NCBI GenBank assembly: GCA_037349315.1
Contig: JBAIAC010000156.1
Location: 682,001 to 746,000, forward strand
Reading direction: 5' to 3'
Source: Chelydra serpentina
Lineage: Eukaryota > Chordata > Testudines > Chelydridae
Length of the DNA stretch: 64,000 bases
Below, piece after piece: positions 47,201-59,200 of this stretch. The position numbers and the translations under genes were made by a program. Position 1 is the stretch's first letter. Each line of letters starts with the position of its first letter. Below the pieces are notes generated by a model. That model ran no database searches and was not told the DNA's origin. It was given only the letters and a program-made list of their open reading frames with translations.

Positions 47201-50200
47201 TCGGTTGTGTTGCTGGTGCAGAATGGCTGTTGTGCTCCATCCCAGAGGTGGACGCATTTCAGTGGGGATTGAGTTGCAATACATCCTTTACTTACACCTC
47301 AGATTTTGCTTTCCTTTACACTGTTGCAAATGTAAGGGGACTGTTATCCCCTTACTAACATCCCAGTACCAAAAGGGGAAGGGTCGATGGGACTGACAGT
47401 CCCCAGGGGCAATGGGGAGAGGCCAATGCTCCAGGTCAGCTCTGATTGACAGGGCGGGCAGGCGAATCAGGGAGTCAGGAGGTCAGGGTGGATCCCGTCC
47501 TCCGTGTGAGCTGAAGTTGCCTGAGTCAGACAGAGTGGGGCTGAGCTAAGGAGAGGGCAGAGGCCAGAGCTGAGCTGGGCCAGATCCAGAGGGGCCAGAA
47601 AAGCAGCCCAGAGACACAGACCTGCCCTAGGAGCAGAGGTGCAGCTCAGAGACACAGACCTGCCCTGTGGGGAGAAGCTGCAGCAGCCAGAGCCAGAGGG
47701 GCCAGGGCAGCAGCCCAGGGAGCTGGAGGCAGAGCAGCAGCAGCCGTGCTGAGGCAGAGGAGCTGGAGCTGAGGCAGAGGGTGGAGCTGGGGCTGGAGCA
47801 GTCCGGAGCCGGGTGCGGTGAGCAGCTGGGGAGAGTGAGGGGGACCCTGGGCAGTGGGCCCAGCACAGGGAGACACCTCAGCCAAGAGGCCCTGCGGGCC
47901 AGACTTGCAGGTGGATCTAAACCCCGACGGGGCGGGGGCGACGCTGGGAAGAAGGGTCCTGCCACCCAGAGCCTGCGAATGTGTGGCCACCGCCAGAACA
48001 AGTATCCAAGCCACAGTGTCCCTGCAGCACAGCCAGGGCCTGAGAAGGAGCCTGGGACTTACACAGGAACAGACTGACCTGCCCTGACATTGCAGAGACA
48101 CTGTTGTGACGTTCCCTACCACAGAGCGGGGTGATGTGTTTTCATTAGCCTTTCCCATGTTTCCTTATTCCTGTTACAAATTAATTGTTAATTAAATAAT
48201 TTGCATTTGCTTTGAATTGTATGCAGTGATCAGTGGGTCAGGGAAGCATCCTGTACAGAGAGAGTACCCCGGAGTGGGGACACCCTAGCCCCTGACTTGG
48301 TGACCACAGCAAGGTTGGGGGTCGAGCCCCCCAGGAATCCTGGGCCCAGCCTTGTTGGGGTTACGAGGACTCTGCCAGACAGGAGAGTGCAAGGGGAGTC
48401 CTCGAGGGCAGGGAGGCCCCTGGGTAAAGGAGGTGGGAGCGAGGACTGAGATCCTTCCGCTAGCCCATTTCACCGGGGTAGTGCAGAGACGAGGAAAGTT
48501 CCCCACAATAGCGGGACTATTCCCCCGCTTACACAAACACAGAACAAGTCAAAGGAAGTCAGCGAAGTTACTGCAGATTCCACAATTGTACCTGAGCCCA
48601 GAATATGGCTCACAGCCTGTATAATGCTTTGGGATCATGCTGAATGGCACCGTATAAATGGGAAGTGTCATTGTTAACAATAATCTCACAGATCTGGGAC
48701 TCCGTGGAGAAGAGTGACATTGGCTGTACAGCTGGCAGTGGAAAGAACAATCTGGGGGTATTTACGGATGCTGGACTAGCCCTGGAGACGAGCAATAGGA
48801 TTTCCACAGCCCAGAGAACAGGTATCGCTCTATAGAGCTGAACAGTCACCATGAGTGATGGAGGAAGGGAGGATAGAGTTGGCAAAGAAAGGCACAGTAA
48901 CCTATGCCATGAGCCCAGGGTAGGGACATCAGTCTAGCAGGGCAAATCCCACTGGAACGGCCTAGGAATGGAAATGTTGGGGTTGCAGTGGGGGATGAGA
49001 ATAAGGTCATGAATTCCCACTGGCCCCCCCACCTATTAAAAGAGGGATTAATTTTAAGAATGGGATGGTTCTGAGGAGGGGATTCAAAGACTTTCTCTTT
49101 TAGCTCACTGGTTTTCTCCCACTTCTGAAGTATCTTTCTCCCCCATATCCTGGAAGGGACAAGGAGATGGCTGGTGCTTCTCTCTGCCCCAGGCTGCAGG
49201 CTTTTCGGGGCAGCACACTAGGAGGGAGGAAGGAATGAAGCCTCCTTCACTCTCCTCTCTTTCTGGTTGCCCTGGCTGGCTGAGCATCTGCCCAACAGCT
49301 CTTATGTGGCTCCCATCCGGGACAGGAAGGAGCAATATGTTAAGTGCCAAAATGGCTTTTCTGGTTTTCTGATTTCCCCTTAAATCAATGGGGTTCTGCT
49401 CATTGAGGCCTAGACCATTCTTGGAAATTTGGGAACTGATCGGATGCGGTGTTTGAAAGTTACCCTGTTACATCCAGACAGAGAAACGGCATCAAGTTGA
49501 GTGTAGGGCCTCACTCGGTGGGTGGGTTTTTATTTTGTGTTTCTCACTTCCTTCTGCAGATCCAGAGTGTCCCCAGCCAGCAAAACGCCGGCGTCGCTCC
49601 GTTCAGCTCATTGAGTATAAGGCAAACAAAAGTAGGTACTAATCAGGGGGTTTGCTATCCTTGGTCGAAGCAAGCATGCAAAGCAGGAATGTGATCCCCC
49701 TGTGTGACCAGTTTCACCCTGCTACAGCCTCCTGTCAGCTGCATTTCCTGTAACAGGAGACGGGGAAGTCTGGATAGAATTCCATATGAGGAGAGATTAG
49801 AACTGGTCAATTTATAGAGGGGATGCGGTAGAGCAGGAGTCTCAAACACGCAGCCCGCGGGCCACGTGGAGCCCGCGGAGCTATTTCCTGCGGCCTGCCA
49901 TAGGTGCCGACTCCTCTGGAAGCCAAGCTCCAAACATTACTGAGTGTTTATATTTTATTAAAACCCCTCTTTGCATTACAGTTTTTAAAAAGTTAATACA
50001 TTGACTTTTAATAGAATACTATATTACTCTTTATTTTTTACTATACTTTTGTATCATTGTATGAAAAGGTTTCAGTGATGCGGCCCTCGGGCCAATTTAC
50101 TAGTTCTCATGTGGCCCTCGTGGTGATTTGAGTTTGAGACCCCTGCGGTAGAGGTATAGAAAATAATGAATGGTAAATTGCTCTTTGGGGCACGGACCAT

Positions 50201-53200
50201 CTCTCTGTTCTGTGTTGGTACAGCACCCAGCACTGTGGGGTTCTGGGCCATGATTGGTGACCCAAAGTGCTACTACAATTCAAATAACAACAGATACATT
50301 GTTACATTACCCATATAAGCACAAAGAGACACTCAGCCAAACTGAATGTTTTTAATTAAGAATTTATAAAAGGAATTATTTTCATTCACAATGCATAATT
50401 AACCCATAATACTCACCACCACAGGATTGTATTGAGGCCAGGAGCGTAGCAGGATTTAAAAAAGGATGAGCCATTTATGTGGAAAAGGAGAATTTTCACC
50501 ATTCCATAGGATTGAATTTTTTAAGAAGAGCTATACATCCCCATGCTTCAGGGCATGAGCCAACCTCTAACTGGGGTCAGGAAGAAACTTCTCTGTGGGC
50601 AGGTTATTCCACTATGTGGTTTCTTGCATCTTTCTCTGAAGCTACTAGTGCTAGTCACTGTTAGAGACAAGATACTGGATTTGACAGAGCAGAGTGCTAG
50701 TTCCTATGTTCCTTCTTTGGCCATGTCTAGTAGTAAATTAGAGAGAGAGAGAGAGAGAGGAAGACAAAAAAATACATGGTAGGAATGACATTCTGGCTTG
50801 TACATTTCAGTGTCAGATTACCAGGATCGGAAGCTGAAGAAATGCTGTGAAGACGGGATGTACGAGAACCCCATGGAGCACAGCTGCGAGAAGCGGGCTG
50901 AGTACATCCTGGATATGGATGAATGCAAGAAGACCTACCTTGACTGCTGCAATTATATCAAAACCATACGGGATAAGCTGCAACGGGAGCTCCACCTACA
51001 ACTTGCAAGAAGCAAGTACCAGGGTTCCAATATCACTCAGAGGAGCAAGCCTGGGGGAATTGTTAGAGAAATAAGACCATGCCACATGAACCAACCGTGC
51101 TCATGTTCACAGATCCCCCAGGTGGGAGTTGGGCATGAATGCAGTGACAGCAATCCCGTTAGTGTTGCACCATGTTGATAAGGGGACCCAGGTGAGTCAG
51201 GGTAATAATCTCATCACAGGTCGCCACTGAGGTTTAACCCTTGTTTCTAAAGCACAGTCCTCTACCACTTGACCTAAAGGGGTAACTCCCCTACCTATGA
51301 ATAGTAGTAGGCTCTTCCCTTTGCAGAATATTCACTAGAGGGCGTACCTGTAGCACTGAGCCAGTGGCTTATACCAGTCTTATAGGAGCCCAGAAAAGCC
51401 TAGCTCATGGGGAAACAGCAAGGCAGGCATGGAGAGGAGAAGAAGCCTGTGGTTTCCCCTCCAGCCATTCAACCACACTCCAATTCATGCTCTTCTGGGC
51501 TGGCAGCATCAAAACTTGTCAACGTAGGTCAAATCATGGATGCTTTCAGGTCCGTTCTAGAGCAGGCCAACCCCCGAATCCTTTCAGGTTTGCCCCATCG
51601 CAATTAATGTCACAGCAGAGCCGGACGGTCTGTGATTTTACTTCCCAGGTGACTTGGATGAAGATTTCATGTCCGAGGAAGATATCACCTCAAGGAGCCA
51701 TTTTCCAGAGAGCTGGCTGTGGCAAGTGGAGCAGCTGACTGACCGACCAAATGAACTGGGGTAAGAGCATGTGGCCGTGTCACTCCCATTCAGCAAAGGG
51801 CCACATTCAGACGTGTTATGGTGTTGCTCCCACTGAAGTCAGTGTCTCTTCACCAGCAAGATCCCCATGTAGCCGGCTGGAATATTTGTCATGAATTAGG
51901 GCCAGCATTCAGCAGCTGATCCATATTCATGGAGTCACTCCTAGTTCTTCTTCGAGTGATTTCTCATGTGCATTCCACAGTAGGTGTGCGTGCTCACCAC
52001 GTGCACTGGTGCTGGAAGTTTTTCCCCAGCAGTACCCATAGGGGAGCACCCCTAACAACCCCTGGAGTGGCGCCACCATGGTGCAGTATAAGGGGCGCTG
52101 CATGCTCCCCCCACCCTCAGTTCCTTCTTGCCACCAGTGAAGGTGCTTCAGAACTGCTGTGCTCCAGCTCTCCAGTGTAGCTTTCCCTGTTCGGACTGTT
52201 GTTTAGTTTCTGTAGATAGTTTAGTACCTTTGGTTAAAATATAAATATAATATAAATATAAATATAAATAGAGATAGTGTAGATAGTAGTAGTAAAATAG
52301 AAGAACCACACCCTGGTTGGGGCATGCCCCAGGCTTTAAGTCATGCGACAATTGTAAACGGCCTATGCACGTAAGTGACCCGCACACTAGCTGCTTACGC
52401 TGACTTGGGGAAACCCACGTCAGCGAATGCTGCAAAATTTGCAAATCCTTTAAGACTCAGACTAAGAAGGAGCGGGACATATGGCTCCGAGCCATATTGA
52501 TGGAGTTGCCCCTGACCCCAACACCACTACGCCGCTTCGAGTCGGCACCGAGCGGTACCTTCCACCTACCGGCACCGCTCCCCATCGGGACACTCTAAGA
52601 AGGCAAAGAAGCGATCTTCTCCGTCAAGGCACCGGGGCAAGGCTGGGAGTGAGACTAGACCTGCGCTGGGCAGCTCTTGATCCCCATTGGTCTCGTGGCC
52701 TCCAACTCAGGTGGAGCGGAGTAGCCCAGCCCATTCTTAGCCGACCTCCCCGGATGCCAGTGGCCACATACAGGCCCTGCAGGCGGCTTGGATGTAATGT
52801 CTCTCCCGGTACCGGCTCCACCGACCCCAGCAGCTCCCCAGTCCAGAGGCAATCTGGTGCTCGGACCACCACAGTCGCCACCCAGGCAGTACTGATCGCG
52901 GTCATGGGAAGGTTCCCAACACCACTCTTCGCCGGGTGACCACCCCGCTTGCACCCCGCACCGATCTCCATCAACCCCAACCCGTTTGTCTGGCTGGGTG
53001 CTGAGCAGCAGGGCATCGAGACACCACTCCGCATTGAGGGAGTGCAGGCCTCAAGACGAGAGCGTGCCTTGCCGAGTCTGGGAGTTGACGGCACCAGAGG
53101 TCGCGAACTTTGTGTCCTCCTGTTCCCCAGGAGGGGACAAAGGCCCACCAGGAGCTTCTGAAAAGAGCAGCATCAAGCTTCAGTTTACAGGCTGAAGAGG

Positions 53201-56200
53201 TGGAGGAGTCTTCGGACTCCCTCTTTGATGTCCTTTCAGCCACAGCGCCGGCTAGAGTGGTCATCCCTCTCTACGAAGGGGTGGCAAAAATCTCCAATGC
53301 CCTATGGCAGACCCTGTCTTCCTTGCCCCCCATCTCTAAAAGGGCAGAATGGAAGTATTTCGTGCCCGCCAAGGGGCATGAATATCTCTATATTCACCCT
53401 GCCCCCAACTCCCTGGTGGTTGAGGTGGTCAACCACAAGGAGCGTCAAAGCCAACCCGATCCCACCCCTAAGAATAAGGACTTGAGGAGGCTGGACTTGT
53501 TTGGCAGAAAGCTTTATTATTCTATTTATTAAATTTATTTATTTATTTATTGAAGCCTGGGGAACAAGCAGGGAGAACTGGAAGTCCTGGCACAGTCAAG
53601 GAATTATGATGTAATTGGAATAACAGAGACTTGGTGGGATAACTCATATGATTGGAGTACTGTCATGGATGGATATAAACTGTTCAGGAAGGACAGGCAG
53701 GACAGAAAAGGTGGGGGAGTTGCGTTGTATGTAAGAGAGCAGTATGACTGCTCAGAGCTCCAGTATGAAACTGCAGAGAAACCTGAGAGTCTCTGGATTA
53801 AATTGAGAAGTGTGAGCAACAAGGGTAATGTCGTGGTGGGAGTCTGCTACAGACCACCAGACCGGGGGGATGAGGTGGACGAGGCTTTCTTCCAGCAATT
53901 AACAGAAGTTACTAGATCACAGGCCCTGGTTCTCATGGGAGACTTTAATCACCCCGATATCTGCTGGGAGAGCAATACAGCGGTGCACAGACAATCCAGG
54001 AAGTTTTTGGAAAGTGTAGGGGACAATTTCCTGGTGCAAGTGCTGGAGGAACCAACTAGGGGAAAAGCTCTTCTTGACCTGCTGCTCACAAACAGGGAAG
54101 AAATAGTAGAGGAAGCAATAGTGGATGGGAACCTGGGAGGCAGTGACCATGAGATGGTCGAGTTCAGGATCCTGACACAAGGAAGAAAGGAGAACAGTAG
54201 AACAGAGACCCTGGACTTCAGAAAAGCAGACTTTGACTCCCTCAGGGAACTGATGGGCAAGGTCCCCTGGGAGAATAACATGACGGGGAAAGGAGTCGAG
54301 GAAAGCTGGCTGTATTTTAAAGAATCCTTATTGAGGTTGCAGGAACAAACCATCCCGATGTGTAGGAAGAAAAGCAAATATGGCAGGCGACCAGCTTGGC
54401 TTAACAGTGAAATCCTTGCTTGTCTTAAACACAAAAAAGCAGCTTACAAGAAGTGGAAGATTGGACTAATCATAGAATCATAGAATCATAGAATCTCAGG
54501 GTTGGAAGGGACCTCAGGAGGTCATCTAGTCCAACCCCCTGCTCAAAGCAGGACCAACCCCAACTAGATCATCCCAGCCAGGGCTTTGTCAAGCCTGACC
54601 TTAAAAACCTCTAAGGAAGGAGATTCCACCACCTCCCTAGGTAACCCATTCCAGTGCTTCACCACCCTACTAGTGAAAAAGTTTTTCCTAATATCCAACC
54701 TAAACCTCCCCCTCTGCAACTTGAGACCATTACTCCTTGTTCTGTCATCTTCTACCACTGAGAACAGTCTAGATCCATCCTCTTTGGAACCCCCTTTTAG
54801 GTAGTTGAAAGCAGCTATCAAATCCCCCCTCACTCTTCTCTTCTGCAGGCTAAACAATCTCAGTTCCCTCAGCCTCTCCTCATAAGTCATGTGCTCCAGC
54901 CCCCTAATCATTTTTGTTGCCCTCCGTTGGACTCTTTCCAATTTATCCACATCCTTCTTGTAGTGTGGGGCCCAAAACTGGACACAGTACTCCAAATGAG
55001 GCCTCACCAGTGCCGAATAGAGGGGAATAATCACATCCCTCGATCTGCTGGAAATGCCCCTACTTATACAGCCCAAAATGCCGTTAGCCTTCTTGGCAAC
55101 AAGGGCACACTGTTGACTCATATTCAGCTTTTCGTCCACTGTAACCCCTAGGTCCTTTTCTGCAGAACTGCTGCCCAGCCATTCGGTCCCTAGTCTGTAG
55201 CAGTGCATGGGATTCTTCCGTCCTAAGTGCAGGACTCTGCACTTGTCCTTGTTGAACCTCATCAGATTTCTTTTGGCCCAATCCTCTAATTTGTCTAGGT
55301 CCCTCTGTATCCTATCCCTACCCTCCAGCGTATCAACCACTCCTCCCAGTTTAGTGTCCTCTGCAAACTTGCTAAGGGTGCAGTCCACACCATCCTCCAG
55401 GTCGTTGATGAAGATATTGAACAAAACCGGCCCCAGCACCGACCCTTGGGGCACTCCACTTGATACCGGCTGCCAACTAGACATGGAGCCATTGATCACT
55501 ACCCGTTGAGCACGACCATCCAGCCAGTTTTCTATCCACCTTACCGTCCATTCATCCAGCCCATACTTCTTTAACTTGCTGGCAAGAACGCTGTGCGAGA
55601 CTGTATCAAAAGCTTTGCTAAAGTCAAGAAATAGCACATCCACTGCTTTCCCCTCATCCACAGAGCCAGTTATCTCATCATAGGGTAATGACCAGGGAGG
55701 AGTATAAAAGTATTGCTCAGGCATGCAGGAGTGAAATTAGGAAGGCCAAATCACACTTGGAGTTGCAGCTAGCTGGAGATGTTAGGAGTAACAAGAAGGG
55801 TTTCTTCAGGTATGTTAGCAACAAGAAAAAAGTCAAGGAAAGTGTGGGCCCCTTGCTGAATGAGGGAGGGAACCTAGTGACAGAGGATGTGGAGAAAGCT
55901 AGTGTACTCAATGCTTTTTTTGCCTCTGTCTTCACAGACAAGGTCAGCTCCCAGACAGCTGCACTCCACAGCATGGTATGGGGAGGAGGTGACCAGCCCT
56001 CTGTGGAGAAAGAAATAGTTCGGGACTATTTAGAAAAGCTGGACGAGCACAAGTCCATGGGGCCGGATGCACTGCATCCGAGGGTGCTAAAGGAGTTGGC
56101 CGATGAGATTGCAGAGCCATTGGCCATTATCTTTGACAAATCATGGCAATCGGGGGAGGTCCCGGATGACTGGAAAAAAGCTAATGTAGTGCCCATCTTT

Positions 56201-59200
56201 AAAAAAGGGAAGAAGGAAGATCCGGGGAACTACAGGCCAGTCAGTCTCACCTCAGTCCCTGGAAAAATCATGGAACAGGTCCTCAAGGAATCAATTCTGA
56301 ACCACTTAAAGGAGGGGAAAATGATCAGGAACAGTCAGCATGGATTCACCAAGGGCAAGTCATGCCTGACTAACCTAATTGCCTTCTATGATGAGATAAC
56401 CAGCTCTGTGGATGAGGGGAAAGCAGTGGATGTGCTATTTCTTGACTTTAGCAAAGCTTTTGATACAGTCTCCCACAGTATTCTTGCCAGCAAGTTAAAG
56501 AAGTATGGGCTGGATGAATGGACAGTAGGGTGGATAGAAAACTGGCTAGATGGTCGGGCTCAACGGGTAGTGATCAATGGTTCCATGTCTAGTTGGCAGC
56601 CGGTATCAAGTGGAGTGCCTCAAGGGTCGGTGCTGGGGCCGGTTTTGTTCAATATCTTCATCAACGATCTGGAGGATGGTGTGGACTGCACCCTTAGCAA
56701 GTTTGCAGATGACACGAAACTGGGAGGAGTGGTTGATACGCTGGAGGGTAGGGATAGGATACAGAGGGACCTAGACAAATTAGAGGATTGGGCCAAAAGA
56801 AATCTGATGAGGTTCAACAAGGACAAGTGCAGAGTCCTGCACTTAGGACGGAAGAATCCCATGCACTGCTACAGACTAGGGACCGAATGGCTGGGCAGCA
56901 GTTCTGCAGAAAAGGAGCTGGGGGTTACGGTGGACGAAAAGCTGAATATGAGTCAACAGTGTGCCCTTGTTGCCAAGAAGGCTAATGGCATTTTGGGTTG
57001 TATAAGTAGGGGCATTTCCAGCAGATCGAGGGACGTGATTATTCCCCTCTATTCGGCACTGGTGAGGCCTCATTTGGAGTACTGTGTCCAGTTTTGGGCC
57101 CCACACTACAAGAAGGATGTGGATAAATTGGAAAGAGTCCAGCAGAGGGCAACAAAAATGATTAGGGGGCTGGAGCACATGACTTATGAGGAGAGGCTGA
57201 GGGAACTGGGATTGTTTAGCCTGCAGAAGAGAAGAATGAGGGGGGATTTGATAGCTGCTTTCAACTACCTGAAAGGGGGTTCCAAAGAGGATGGATCTAG
57301 ACTGTTCTCAGTGGTAGAAGATGACAGAACAAGGAGTAATGGTCTCAAGTTGCAGAGGGGGAGGTTTAGGTTGGATATTAGGAAAAACTTTTTCACTAGT
57401 AGGGTGGTGAAGCACAGGAATGGGTTACCTAGGGAGGTGGTGGAATCTCCTTCCTTAGAGGTTTTTAAGGTCAGGCTTGACAAAGCCCTGGCTGGGATGA
57501 TTTAGTTGGGGTTGGTCCTGCTTTGAGCAGGGGGTTGGACTAGATGACCTCCCGAGGTCCCTTCCAACCCAGAGATTATATGATTCTATGATTCTTCTTC
57601 AAGTTTCCAGCTGCGGGTGACAAACCATCAAGTCTTGCTGGGCAGATATGAGTTTAACTTGTGGGGCTCGATGCCAAAGTTTTCAGACTCCCTCCAGGAG
57701 CATGACAGAAAGGAGTATAAAGCCCTGGTGGAGGAGGGCGCCACTGCTGCCAGAGCAACCCTCCAGGCAGCCTCGCACGCGGTGGACACGGCAGCGAGAA
57801 CCATGGCCTCTGCTGTGTCCATGCGGAGGGTGTCGTGGCTCCTCTTGTCTGGGTTGTACAATGAGGCACAGAACTCCCTTCAAGACCTCCCCTTCGATGG
57901 CAAGGCCCTGTTCACGGAACAAACAGACTCAAAATTACATGGTCTCAAGGACTCTCGCACGACCTTAAAGACTCCTGGTCTCTATGTCCTGGCTCCAGCC
58001 AGGACCAAGTTCAAACCTCAGTAGGGCCCCAGCTAAGCCACACATTCCTGATATGAACCTTCTTATAAAAAATCCAGAGACTAGAAGAAGCGTCCACAGC
58101 AACAGTCTCGGCTGCCCCCCAGCCTGGCCCCTCTAACGGCAAGCTGGCGGGTAAGCACCGATTTTGATGGGACGCCCGGGGACGACTTACCAGTCTGCAC
58201 CAGGGATCCACCCAATCTACTCTTCTCCAACCGTCTCTGCACTTTCCTCATGGAGTGGTCTCTACGGACCTCAGACCGATGGGTCCTCAACATCATCTCC
58301 CGGGGCTATACCCTCCAATTTCTCTCTACCCCACCTACCCACCCTCCCTCCCCATCCCTCTTCAAGTACCCCTCTCACAAGAGCCTAATCAAGCAAAAGG
58401 TGAGGTGGCTCCTTCACCTGGGAGTGGTGGAGGTGGTGCCTGGGGAGTTCAGGTACAAAAGATACTACTCACGCTATTTCCTTATCCAGAAGGCCAAAGT
58501 GGGCCTCAGGCCCATCCTGGACCTGCGAGGCCTAAACCAGTACAGTAAAACTCAAGTTCCACATGGTCTCCCTGGCCTCCATCATTCCCTCCCTGGATCC
58601 CAGAGACTGGTATGCCAACCTTGATCTCCAGTACGCGTACTTCTACATTCACATATTTGAGGGCCACAGGCGTTTCCTCCGCTTCACGGTAGGACAGGAA
58701 CACTACCAATTCACCGTCTTCCCGTTTGGCCTTTCAATGGCGCCCAGAGTCTTCACAAAGTGTATGTCTGCAGTAGTGGCCTACCTCAGGCGTCGGGAGG
58801 TCCAGATCTTCCTCTACCTCGATGACTAGCTGGTCAAAAGAGATTGCAGGTACAGGACCACGTAACGCTCCTCCTGTCCACATGCACCACACTGGGGCTG
58901 CTGGTAAACAACTCCAAATCCTCGTTGGTACCGGTACAACAAATAGAGTTCATTGGCGCGATTCTCAACGTGACATTACTCCCACTGGACAGGTTCGAAA
59001 CCTTGAGGGATCTCATCGGGGAGATCACAAGATTTCCCGTGACAACTGCCAGGGCGTGCCTCCAACTCCTGGGACACATGGCAGCATGCATGTACGTGGT
59101 ATGCCATGTCAGACTCAGGATGCGGCCCCTTCAGCTCTGGCTGTCCTCAATGTTCTCCCAGTCCAGAGACAGGTTGGACAAAGTCCTCCCCGTACCCGGG

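Larger units (their letters stand above)
53550..57593 (+). mobile_element. CR1 LINE, near full ORF2, split by an inverted CR1
   Basis: EN domain from [20 protein letters not shown] and [15 protein letters not shown], through [28 protein letters not shown] and SDHEMVEFR, to 54467. The RT part resumes at 55684 and runs to the stop at 57505: [51 protein letters not shown] and FADDTKLGG with intact ADD. The 3' UTR ends in ATTCTATG repeats. Both halves are open (at least 272 and 605 codons). The EN N-terminus is missing by 5' truncation. It sits in the DIRS 2 gag. Confidence 0.93.
52480..58024 (+). pseudogene. DIRS 2 gag-like gene split by CR1
   Basis: The 5' part (52480-about 53527) and the 3' part (about 57594-58024) rejoin in frame around [18 protein letters not shown] when the CR1 is removed. 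The 3' part has [17 protein letters not shown] alanine-rich sequence and [20 protein letters not shown], matching DIRS 1 gag. The 5' part shows [13 protein letters not shown] and [20 protein letters not shown]. Frameshifts exist in the first 500 bp. Confidence 0.7.

Noticed and set aside
47627..48158. Overlapping 124-170-codon frames in intron 14
   Set aside because: They lie within a GC-rich solo LTR; both strands are open by composition.
51001..51020. Normal GT donor at 51016 for C3 exon 17
   Set aside because: It shifts the frame and puts TGA at the start of exon 18. The GC donor at 51012 keeps phase and the conserved Ser.
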